A stretch of 6,578 nt of DNA, from positions 1 to 6,578 of the forward strand of contig JAZQDA010000011.1 of assembly GCA_045546535.1 (NCBI GenBank), read 5' to 3'. The notes under the pieces were generated by a model. The model saw nothing but the letters and a program-made list of their open reading frames with translations, ran no database searches and had not been told where the DNA came from. Origin of the DNA: RGIG1828 sp045546535. GTDB lineage: Bacteria > Bacillota > Clostridia > UMGS1810. Each line of letters begins with the position of its first letter. Positions within the stretch are counted from its first letter, which is position 1. Shown here piece by piece: positions 1 to 5,141 of the stretch. The position numbers and the translations under genes are program-made.

Positions 1-265
1 GGCTACGATCCGACTTAGGACTCGTTCCAAGTTCTGACCATATAGTATGAAACTCATTGGGTTTATGTATTATGGCACTGCCTTTTTCAAGAACGAAAAC
101 ATTGCCATCAACACCGACGCCGACTGCTCCGTCAAGGACAAAGACTGCCTCCCAGAAATTATGCTTTTCCCCGCCGAAAATATAATCCTTTTTAAAGTCA
201 ATCTTAAAAAAAGTGTAAATTGAATCAATATTTATATTGTGTTTAATTTCACAACCCTTAATCAT
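1..265 (-). CDS. AraC-family transcriptional regulator, N-terminal cupin sensor domain (partial)
   Basis: This is an 88-codon open frame running off the left edge, too short to show as a long ORF. The start is the ATG at 265-263, with AGGTG at 275-271 five bases upstream. The protein has the pattern of the AraC ligand-binding cupin domain common in Clostridia: a DYIFGGEKHNFWEAVFVL stretch near residues 27-44, a VGVGVDGN beta hairpin, an LEKGSAIIHKPNEFH segment near 59-73, then IW. Members sense a small molecule, often a sugar, in the cytoplasm and bind DNA through a C-terminal double helix-turn-helix, which lies outside the window. It is divergent from the sugar kinase operon at 418-2335, which suggests it controls that operon. 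The last residues before the edge (SPKSDRS) fit the family less well, so sequence quality there could be doubtful. A plain cupin protein without a DNA-binding domain cannot be excluded. Confidence 0.75.
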   Translation of the reverse strand, partial: MIKGCEIKHNINIDSIYTFFKIDFKKDYIFGGEKHNFWEAVFVLDGAVGVGVDGNVFVLEKGSAIIHKPNEFHTIWSELGTSPKSDRS

Positions 266-274
266 AACATCACC

Positions 275-307
275 TGTATCTGATTTGAAAGATTTTGTAT
301 CTGATTT
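275..307. repeat. Pair of 12-bp direct repeats, candidate AraC-type operator
   Basis: TGTATCTGATTT occurs at 275-286 and again, without mismatch, at 296-307. The offset is exactly 21 bp, two helical turns on one DNA face. AraC-family activators typically bind such directly repeated half-sites about 21 bp apart. The right-hand copy ends four bases before a possible -35 hexamer at 312-317 of the rightward promoter, the position expected for an activator touching RNA polymerase. The left copy overlaps the ribosome binding site region of the divergent regulator gene, so binding could also repress that gene. The repeats are seen directly; the function is inferred. Confidence 0.5.
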
Positions 308-311
308 TATA

Positions 312-340
312 TATACATCATTTGAAATTTATACTATAAT
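312..340 (+). promoter_or_regulatory. Putative sigma-A promoter of the nucleotidyltransferase-kinase operon
   Basis: TATAAT at 335-340 is a perfect -10 box. At 17 bp spacing the -35 is TATACA (312-317), four of six matches, so an activator may be needed. An alternative is TTGAAA at 322-327 with TATATT at 346-351 and an 18-bp spacer. Either would give a leader of about 60-70 nt ahead of the ATG at 418. The region is very A+T rich, so the exact choice is uncertain. Confidence 0.45.
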
Positions 341-417
341 GATAATATATTTTTGGCAAGGTGTCAACCTATGACGCTGTGCCCCTATCAAAACAAATGT
401 TACAGGAGATGCATAAA

Positions 418-1263
418 ATGGATACAACTTTATTAGTAATGGCTGCAGGAATGGGTTCTAGATTCGGCGGACTCAAACAAATTGCTCCTATGGGCAAAAA
501 TGGCGAAATTATTCTTGACTTTTCGGTTTATGATGCACTCAAAGCAGGGTTTAACAAAGCCGTTTTTATTATCAAAAAAGAAATTGAACACGATTTCAGA
601 GAAGCGGCAGGAAAGAGAATTGAAAAAATGATTGACACAGAATATGTGTTCCAGCAGATTGATTCAAATCTCCCCGAAGGTTTTACAGTTCCCGAGGGCC
701 GTACAAAACCGTGGGGAACAGGCCATGCGGTTCTTTGTGCCAAAGATGCTGTAAAGACTCCATTTGCAGCGATAAATGCTGATGACTACTACGGAAGAAG
801 ATCTCTTGAACTTATACATAACGCCCTCGTTGGCGGAAGCGAAATTTGTATGGCAGGATTCCGTCTTGGCAACACACTTACAGAAAACGGAACTGTTTCA
901 AGAGGAATTTGCGAAATTGAAAACGGACTTTTAAAATCAGTTACAGAGCACACTGCTCTTGACAAAAACTCTCCATTCCCTATGGATACTGTGGTTTCTA
1001 TGAATATGTGGGGATTTAAGCCTGAAATTTTTGGTGAACTTGAAACAAGATTTTCTTCTTTCCTTTCAAACCTTTCAAATCCTGAAAAAGAAGAATTTTT
1101 CCTCCCCTTTGTTGTAGACGACCTTATTAAAAACCATTCACAGAAAGTTGACGCGTTCATTTCTGACGAAAAATGGTACGGCGTTACTTATAAAGAAGAT
1201 ACCCCCCATGTGAGAGAGGCTCTTCAAAAACTTATGGAAGAAGGTTATTATGATGGAATTTAA
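418..1263 (+). CDS. Sugar-1-phosphate nucleotidyltransferase (NTP_transferase family)
   Basis: A 281-residue cytoplasmic enzyme of the GT-A-fold nucleotidyltransferase family, which joins a sugar 1-phosphate to an NTP to give a nucleotide sugar and pyrophosphate. The N-terminal signature LVMAAGMGSRFGGLKQ (residues 6-21) holds the G-x-G-x-R phosphate loop and Lys20. KPWGTGHAV (97-105) is the nucleobase-binding loop, and INADDYYG (119-126) carries the metal-binding Asp, probably Asp122. There is no left-handed beta-helix acyltransferase domain as in GlmU. The start is taken as ATG 418 because AGGAG at 404-408 lies nine bases upstream; a longer reading from GTG 361 adds 19 residues ahead of the conserved beta strand and has no ribosome binding site. 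The stop overlaps the kinase start by 14 bases, so the two are translationally coupled. The partner kinase suggests the substrate is a hexose or N-acetylhexosamine 1-phosphate. Substrate and nucleotide specificity cannot be read from sequence alone. Confidence 0.88.
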   Translation: MDTTLLVMAAGMGSRFGGLKQIAPMGKNGEIILDFSVYDALKAGFNKAVFIIKKEIEHDFREAAGKRIEKMIDTEYVFQQIDSNLPEGFTVPEGRTKPWGTGHAVLCAKDAVKTPFAAINADDYYGRRSLELIHNALVGGSEICMAGFRLGNTLTENGTVSRGICEIENGLLKSVTEHTALDKNSPFPMDTVVSMNMWGFKPEIFGELETRFSSFLSNLSNPEKEEFFLPFVVDDLIKNHSQKVDAFISDEKWYGVTYKEDTPHVREALQKLMEEGYYDGI

Positions 1264-2335
1264 TTACAATCCCATGGACGAAATAATGAATGCATTCTCT
1301 TTGGAATTTACAGTTGACCCCTACGGCGACGGTCATATAAATGACACCTTTGTTGCCGATGCAAAACCAAGATATATTCTGCAGAGAATCAATACTTCAG
1401 TTTTTAAAAACCCACAGAAACTTATGGAAAATATCTATGCCGTAACCAGACATTTAAGAGGCATCATTAAAGAAAACGGCGGAAACCCTGAAAGAGAAAC
1501 TCTTAATGTTGTTAAAACAAAAGACGGCAAACTCTTCTTTGAATCAAAAGAAGGAAAATGCTACAGAATGTATAAATTCATCGATGATACAATAACTCTT
1601 AATCTCCCTGAAAACCCAGAGCAGTTTGAAAGTTCAGCAAAGGCTTTTGGCCGTTTCCAGAATATGCTTTCAAACTTTGATGCTTCTTCACTTTATGAAA
1701 CTATCCCCGATTTTCATAACACCCCCAAAAGAACTGAAAATTTAATAAAAGCATATGAAGAAGATGTTGCAAAAAGAAAAGACGAAGTAAAAGAAATTTA
1801 CGATGCATATCTTGAATTTGCGTCTGATTGCGCTACTATCACAAAAGACCTCGAGTCAGGAAAAATTCCGACGAGAGTAACTCACAACGATACAAAACTC
1901 AACAATGTCTTATTTGACGCTCAGACTAAAGAAGGTCTTTGCGTTATAGACCTTGATACTGTTATGCCGGGTTCTCTTCTTTTTGACTACGGCGATTCAC
2001 TTAGATTTGGAGCATCGAGTGCAGCAGAAGACGAGGCTGACCTTGACAAAGTATTTTTCCGTCTTGAGTATTTTGAAGGTTATACTAAAGGATTCCTTTC
2101 AGAACTCGGCGATAAGATTACCGAAAGAGAAATTGAACTTTTGCCCCTCTCGGCTCTCACTATGACATATGAATGCGGAATCCGGTTCCTTACAGATTAT
2201 TTAAACGGCGATACATACTTTAAAATTCACTACGCAGACCAGAATCTCGTAAGAGCAAAAAATCATCTTAAACTTTGCCAGGATATTTTTGCAAAACTTG
2301 GCGAAATGAAAAAAATCGTAGACAAATACATATAA
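1250..2335 (+). CDS. NahK-like sugar (N-acetylhexosamine) 1-kinase, APH/choline kinase fold
   Basis: A 361-residue phosphotransferase of the aminoglycoside phosphotransferase/choline kinase fold, most like N-acetylhexosamine 1-kinases (NahK/LnpB). These phosphorylate the anomeric C1 hydroxyl of GlcNAc, GalNAc or related sugars with ATP. The N-terminal GDGHINDTF (26-34) and YILQRINTSVF (42-52) are the nucleotide-loop region typical of this subfamily. The catalytic loop THNDTKLNN (211-219) gives the Brenner motif H212-x-D214-x4-N219, with D214 as predicted base. VIDLDTVMPG (232-241) supplies the metal-binding Asp. Such proteins are often misannotated as antibiotic phosphotransferases or mucin-desulfating enzymes; the sugar-kinase-specific motifs argue against resistance. 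ATG at 1250 or the adjacent ATG at 1253 can be the start, both served by GAAGAAGG at 1237-1244. It lies 14 bases inside the upstream gene. Kinase plus nucleotidyltransferase would form a two-step salvage route from free sugar to nucleotide sugar. The exact sugar is unknown. Confidence 0.85.
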   Translation: MMEFNYNPMDEIMNAFSLEFTVDPYGDGHINDTFVADAKPRYILQRINTSVFKNPQKLMENIYAVTRHLRGIIKENGGNPERETLNVVKTKDGKLFFESKEGKCYRMYKFIDDTITLNLPENPEQFESSAKAFGRFQNMLSNFDASSLYETIPDFHNTPKRTENLIKAYEEDVAKRKDEVKEIYDAYLEFASDCATITKDLESGKIPTRVTHNDTKLNNVLFDAQTKEGLCVIDLDTVMPGSLLFDYGDSLRFGASSAAEDEADLDKVFFRLEYFEGYTKGFLSELGDKITEREIELLPLSALTMTYECGIRFLTDYLNGDTYFKIHYADQNLVRAKNHLKLCQDIFAKLGEMKKIVDKYI

Positions 2336-2353
2336 AACACTCATTTTTCGACA

Positions 2354-2384
2354 GTATATAAACTAAAGCCTTCGGGAAAGATTT
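2354..2384 (+). promoter_or_regulatory. Putative sigma-F promoter of sigG
   Basis: GTATA at 2354-2358, a 16-bp gap, then GGAAAGATTT at 2375-2384. The forespore sigma-F consensus as I recall it is GYWTA, about 15-16 bp, then GGnRAnAnTW, and every specified position matches. sigG is transcribed by sigma-F in Bacillus subtilis, so the site is where biology predicts. The expected transcription start is near 2390, giving a leader of about 30 nt with GGAGG at 2409-2413. Sigma-G recognises similar -35 boxes but wants a CATnnTA-type -10, which I do not see here. Confidence 0.68.
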
Positions 2385-2410
2385 TAATGTAAAAACAAAA
2401 TCTTTTTCGG
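2372..2410 (+). promoter_or_regulatory. Inverted repeat reaching into the sigG ribosome binding site; possible terminator or RBS-masking hairpin
   Basis: AAAGATTTT (2377-2385) and AAAATCTTT (2397-2405) are perfect complements around an 11-nt loop. The stem extends through two G-U pairs, G2374-C2408 and C2373-G2409. The 3' arm therefore covers part of the GGAGG at 2409-2413. It could end read-through from the kinase gene (the right arm ends in TTTTT, and T2414-T2420 follows the GGAGG), or mask sigG translation on read-through mRNA. A transcript from the sigma-F promoter would start after the 5' arm and escape the hairpin. Confidence 0.4.
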
Positions 2411-2420
2411 AGGTTTTTTT

Positions 2421-3191
2421 ATGATAAATAAAGTTGAAATCTGCGGTGTTAACACATCGAAACTTCCGGTTTTATCAAACGATGAAAAACTAAAGTTATT
2501 TGAAAGAATTAAAAAAGGCGACAAAGACGCAAGAGAGGAATTTATAAACGGAAATTTAAGGCTTGTCCTTTCTGTTATTCAGAAATTCTCAAACAGAGGA
2601 GAAAATGCAGACGACCTTTTTCAAGTCGGCTGTATCGGTCTTATGAAATCAGTTGACAATTTTGACCTTTCACAGAATGTAAAATTTTCAACTTATGCCG
2701 TTCCTATGATTATAGGCGAAATAAGAAGATATTTAAGGGACAACAACTCTATCCGTGTGTCAAGGTCCCTTCGAGATACTGCATACAAGGCTCTCGGTGC
2801 AAAAGAAAGACTAATGGCTAAAAATGAGTCAGAGCCTACAATCGACGAAATTGCCAAAGAACTTGGAATGGAAAAGGAAGATATTGTATTTGCACTCGAC
2901 GCAATTCAGGAACCCGTTTCGCTTTTTGAGCCTGTATACAACGACGGTGCAGATGCCATTTTTGTTATGGACCAACTCAGCGACGAAAAAAGTCTTGACG
3001 AACACTGGCTTGAAGAAATTTCCTTAAGAGAAGCAATGAAAAAACTCGGAGACAGAGAAAAACATATAATAAACTTAAGATTTTACAAAGGCAGAACGCA
3101 AATGGAAGTTGCAAAAGAACTCGGGATAAGTCAGGCGCAGGTATCAAGGCTTGAAAAAAGCGCTCTTTCACATATGAAAAAGAATATGTAA
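2421..3191 (+). CDS. sigG: RNA polymerase sporulation sigma factor sigma-G
   Basis: A 256-residue sigma-70 family factor that directs late forespore transcription (spore coat-independent protection such as SASP genes, germination genes) after engulfment. It is close to B. subtilis SigG (260 residues) along its length, including the diagnostic N-terminus KVEICGVNTSKLPVL (residues 4-18). Region 2 includes ADDLFQVGCIGLMKSVDNFD (63-82) and the -10 recognition stretch FSTYAVPMIIGEIRRYLRD (89-107). Region 3 begins IRVSRSLRD (111-119). Region 4 has the -35-binding helix-turn-helix near 225-247, GRTQMEVAKELGISQAQVSR. Asn43 aligns with Asn45 of B. subtilis sigma-G, reported as important for inhibition by CsfB/Gin. 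ATG 2421 has GGAGG seven bases upstream. In many spore formers sigG follows spoIIGA-sigE; here it follows an unrelated sugar operon. A sigma-F promoter precedes it. Sigma-F itself is excluded by the N-terminal motif. Confidence 0.95.
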   Translation: MINKVEICGVNTSKLPVLSNDEKLKLFERIKKGDKDAREEFINGNLRLVLSVIQKFSNRGENADDLFQVGCIGLMKSVDNFDLSQNVKFSTYAVPMIIGEIRRYLRDNNSIRVSRSLRDTAYKALGAKERLMAKNESEPTIDEIAKELGMEKEDIVFALDAIQEPVSLFEPVYNDGADAIFVMDQLSDEKSLDEHWLEEISLREAMKKLGDREKHIINLRFYKGRTQMEVAKELGISQAQVSRLEKSALSHMKKNM

Positions 3192-3198
3192 TATAAAT

Positions 3199-3214
3199 TT
3201 GACATAATTTGTCA
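3199..3214 (+). other. Weak inverted repeat after sigG
   Basis: TGACA at 3200-3204 and TGTCA at 3210-3214 form a 5-bp stem with a 5-nt loop eight bases after the sigG stop, with CTTTTT further on at 3223-3228. It is too weak to be a convincing intrinsic terminator. It might be an operator or chance. No other terminator for sigG is visible before the next promoter. Confidence 0.2.
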
Positions 3215-3263
3215 TATCAAAACTTTTTACAAAGCATTATTGCACAATATTGTCCGCTCGTTG

Positions 3264-3292
3264 TTGACTAATGGGAGGCGTAGTGATATACT
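3264..3292 (+). promoter_or_regulatory. Strong sigma-A promoter, extended -10, of the PurF-like gene
   Basis: TTGACT at 3264-3269, a 17-bp spacer, and TATACT at 3287-3292 preceded by TGA (3284-3286), an extended -10. Predicted start of transcription is near 3299, giving a leader of about 30 nt ending in GGAGG (3318-3322). The quality suggests a well-expressed housekeeping gene transcribed separately from sigG. A 10-bp palindrome ACAATATTGT at 3244-3253 lies just upstream of the -35. Confidence 0.7.
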
Positions 3293-3330
3293 ATAAAGGT
3301 AATCACAAATGCTAAACGGAGGTATACAAA

Positions 3331-4755
3331 ATGGGCGGCTTTTTTGGTGTTGTTTGCAAACACGATGCTGTTTCCGATGTTTTTTTCGGAACCGATTACC
3401 ACTCACATCTTGGTACAAGACGAGGCGGTATGGCGGCTTATGACTCGGAAATTGGTCTGCAAAGGGAAATTCACAATATTGAAAACTCACCTTTCAGAAC
3501 AAAATTCAACGATGTAGAGGACAATATGAAAGGGCAGTCAGCAATCGGTTGCATAAGCGATTACGACCCTCAGCCTCTTATGATAAAATCAAGCCTCGGA
3601 ACATATGCTATATGTGTTATCGGAAGAATCAATAATGCAGAAGAGATAATTGACCAGTATCTTTCTTTTACTCACGGTCATTTTAATGCTATGACGGGCG
3701 GTGTTATAAACGCAACTGAAATTGTTGCCGCTCTGATGGGACAGAAAAGCAGTTTTGAAGAGGGAATCCGCTTTGCTCAGAAGACAATCGACGGAACTGC
3801 ATCAATACTTATTTTAAAAGATGACGGAACTATAATCGCTGCAAGGGACAGACTTGGAAGACTTCCTGTTCTCATCGGTAAATGCGAGGACGGATACTGT
3901 GTAACTTTTGAATCCTTTGCTGCTCATAAACTCGGATACGATATAGAAAAAGAACTCGGACCGGGCGAAATTGCTCATATCACTCAAGACGGATTTGATG
4001 TTTTGAAAAAGCCTCTTAAAGAAATGAAAATATGTGCGTTTTTATGGTCTTATTACGGCTATCCCACATCTTGCTATGAGGGAATAAATGTTGAAGTTAT
4101 GAGAAACAAAAACGGCTCTATTATGGCAAAGGCTGATATGGAATCCGGTAATGCAGAAGGTGTTGACTATGTCGGAGGTGTTCCAGACTCTGGTACGCCC
4201 CACGCTATCGGCTATGCAAATACAAGCCATATTCCCTTTGCAAGACCTTTTATAAAATACACTCCCACATGGGCGAGAAGTTTCACACCGTCGCATCAGA
4301 ATGAGAGAAATAAGATCGCAAAAATGAAACAGATTGCCGTTCACGACCTTATTGAAGACAAAAATCTCCTTTTTGTTGACGATTCAATTGTGAGAGGAAC
4401 ACAACTTAAAGAAACGGTTGATTTTCTCTATGACAACGGTGCAAAATCGGTGCATATGCGCAGTGCCTGTCCGCCGATAATGTATGGATGCAAATATCTC
4501 AATTTCTCCCGTGGCACAAGTGATATGGACCTTATAACAAGAAAAACAATTGTTGAACTTGAGGGCGAAGAAGGGCTTAAATATATCGATGAATACAGCG
4601 ACGGTACAACCGAAAGAGGCAAAAATTTGAGAAAAGCAATTTGCGAAAAACTTCACTTTAAATCGCTCGAATTTCAGACTGTTGAAGGCATTATTGAAGC
4701 AATCGGTATTGATGAGTGCAAACTTTGCACATACTGCTGGAACGGAAAAGATTAA
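3331..4755 (+). CDS. PurF-like amidophosphoribosyltransferase paralogue with inactive glutaminase domain
   Basis: A 474-residue homologue of glutamine PRPP amidotransferase, which makes phosphoribosylamine from PRPP and glutamine in purine synthesis. Residues 1 to about 230 form the Ntn-type glutaminase domain and about 230-474 the phosphoribosyltransferase domain. The latter keeps VGGVPDSGTPHAIGYA (281-296), the PRPP loop LLFVDDSIVRGTQLK (346-360), and the cysteines aligning with the B. subtilis Fe-S ligands: C235, C387, and the C463/C466/C469 cluster (CKLCTYCWNGK). The glutaminase site is broken: the protein starts MGGFFG, with Gly where the catalytic Cys of CG[IV]FG should be. The Arg of GHVRY is Ser76, the oxyanion-hole Asn of HNGN is Ile97, and the Asp of SDTE is Ala128. 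There is no propeptide. ATG 3331 has GGAGG eight bases upstream, so this is not a misplaced start. The flexible PRPP loop (KNRYVGRTF in PurF) is also changed. It is monocistronic, with no purine genes nearby. It may use ammonia, act on another substrate, or be regulatory; database tools will probably call it purF. Confidence 0.88.
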   Translation: MGGFFGVVCKHDAVSDVFFGTDYHSHLGTRRGGMAAYDSEIGLQREIHNIENSPFRTKFNDVEDNMKGQSAIGCISDYDPQPLMIKSSLGTYAICVIGRINNAEEIIDQYLSFTHGHFNAMTGGVINATEIVAALMGQKSSFEEGIRFAQKTIDGTASILILKDDGTIIAARDRLGRLPVLIGKCEDGYCVTFESFAAHKLGYDIEKELGPGEIAHITQDGFDVLKKPLKEMKICAFLWSYYGYPTSCYEGINVEVMRNKNGSIMAKADMESGNAEGVDYVGGVPDSGTPHAIGYANTSHIPFARPFIKYTPTWARSFTPSHQNERNKIAKMKQIAVHDLIEDKNLLFVDDSIVRGTQLKETVDFLYDNGAKSVHMRSACPPIMYGCKYLNFSRGTSDMDLITRKTIVELEGEEGLKYIDEYSDGTTERGKNLRKAICEKLHFKSLEFQTVEGIIEAIGIDECKLCTYCWNGKD

Positions 4756-4844
4756 TAAATACACTTAGGGCGTCCTCACTTGTGGATGAATCGATTTTGA
4801 CTTGAATTTTTCCGTTAATACGGTGCAAAAAAAATCCCGTAATG
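4756..4844. other. 3' untranslated stretch with small hairpin; candidate short dispersed element
   Basis: No gene with a ribosome binding site is seen. CCGT (4812-4815) pairs with ACGG (4820-4823), flanked by AATTTTT and a run of eight A, making a bulged hairpin of about 28 nt. On the minus strand the piece would read like coding sequence (a peptide including GKIQVKIDSSTSEDA) but has no convincing start signal. It may be the long 3' UTR of the PurF-like gene or a small repeat unit. Confidence 0.25.
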
Positions 4845-4879
4845 AAAAGACAGAAGCAGTTTTGTTTCTGTCTTTTTTT
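4845..4879 (+). terminator. Intrinsic terminator after the PurF-like gene
   Basis: AAAAGACAGAA (4845-4855) pairs with TTCTGTCTTTT (4866-4876). The stem extends inward to about 14 bp with a GTTT loop, and the T run continues to 4879. It sits 90 nt past the stop codon and just ahead of the next promoter. The A-rich 5' side could let it work weakly in both directions. Confidence 0.85.
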
Positions 4880-4894
4880 GTCGAAATGTTTTTG

Positions 4895-4923
4895 TTGCAT
4901 TTTTATTTTAAAAATGTTATACT
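4895..4923 (+). promoter_or_regulatory. Putative sigma-A promoter (extended -10) of the structured RNA
   Basis: TATACT at 4918-4923 is preceded by TGT (4915-4917), an extended -10. TTGCAT at 4895-4900 lies 17 bp upstream and is a weak -35 matching only TTG. Transcription should begin near 4928-4931, exactly at the first base of the first stem of the RNA, which supports both calls. Confidence 0.6.
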
Positions 4924-4929
4924 TAAATA

Positions 4930-5095
4930 GCCAAACACACAGACATATAAATGCTTACAAGTATGTATTTTTACTTTTGGTAAAAATACAGGCTCTATTT
5001 CTGCATACTTGTAAGGAATTATGAATGTGTTTGGCGACCTTTCGGAGCTATGTATTTTTCGAGTGTGTAGTTCCGAGTGAACTGCACACTTTTTT
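4930..5095 (+). ncRNA. Unidentified structured RNA of about 165 nt with stacked stems and possible pseudoknot
   Basis: Three stems are nested in line. P1 is 10 bp, 4930-4939 with 5026-5035 (GCCAAACACA/TGTGTTTGGC). P1b is CATA (4944-4947) with TATG (5020-5023). P2 is 12 bp, 4954-4965 with 5004-5015 (CTTACAAGTATG/CATACTTGTAAG). P3 is 9 bp, 4966-4974 with 4980-4988, loop TTTTG. A 15-nt unpaired strand (4989-5003) holds GGCTCT (4991-4996), which can pair with GGAGCT (5044-5049) after P1: four Watson-Crick pairs flanked by two G-U, a pseudoknot. The 3' end is the terminator at 5062-5095. Its own promoter ends where P1 begins. Length and isolation recall 6S RNA, but the near-perfect stems and pseudoknot do not look like the open-bubble 6S fold. 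It could be a free regulatory RNA or a leader controlling the 40-codon ORF at 5142. I do not recognise the family. Confidence 0.72.
5062..5095 (+). terminator. Intrinsic terminator of the structured RNA
   Basis: AGTGTGTAGTTC (5062-5073) pairs with GAACTGCACACT (5079-5090), 12 bp with one T-G pair and a CGAGT loop, followed by a T run to 5095. It is a strong terminator lying 46 nt before the start codon of the small ORF, so that gene is either expressed by read-through or from a promoter I cannot see. Confidence 0.88.
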
Positions 5096-5141
5096 ATTTC
5101 CGGAAAAATAAAGAGGAGTATATATTAAAAGAGGTGAAACT

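Noticed and set aside
361..417. GTG start at 361 for the nucleotidyltransferase
   Set aside because: No ribosome binding site precedes it, the extra 19 residues do not belong to the family, and ATG 418 has AGGAG at good spacing.
1250..2335. Aminoglycoside resistance phosphotransferase
   Set aside because: The subfamily motifs GHINDT and YILQRIN and the coupling to a sugar nucleotidyltransferase point to a sugar 1-kinase.
3199..3228. TTGACA at 3199-3204 as a promoter -35
   Set aside because: No acceptable -10 lies 16-18 bp downstream.
3331..3360. Loss of the PurF catalytic cysteine as a start-site or frameshift artefact
   Set aside because: The ribosome binding site fixes ATG 3331, the homology begins at residue 2, and three other glutaminase residues are also replaced, so the loss looks real.
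4042..4764. Minus-strand ORFs opposite the PurF-like gene
   Set aside because: Mirror frames of a clearly conserved protein, without start signals or recognisable motifs.
4691..4900. Minus-strand 69-codon ORF across the PurF-like gene end and terminator
   Set aside because: It runs through a strong terminator hairpin and into the end of a real gene on the other strand, and no good ribosome binding site is present.
4842..5024. Plus-strand 60-codon ORF inside the terminator and structured RNA
   Set aside because: It starts in the terminator hairpin, crosses the RNA promoter and stems, and its composition (Phe/Cys/Leu-rich) is what A/T-rich non-coding DNA gives.
4930..5095. Call as 6S RNA
   Set aside because: Size and isolation fit, but 6S has a large open central bubble that mimics promoter DNA. 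Here the stems are near perfect, with an asymmetric loop and a pseudoknot. A covariance-model search would settle it.
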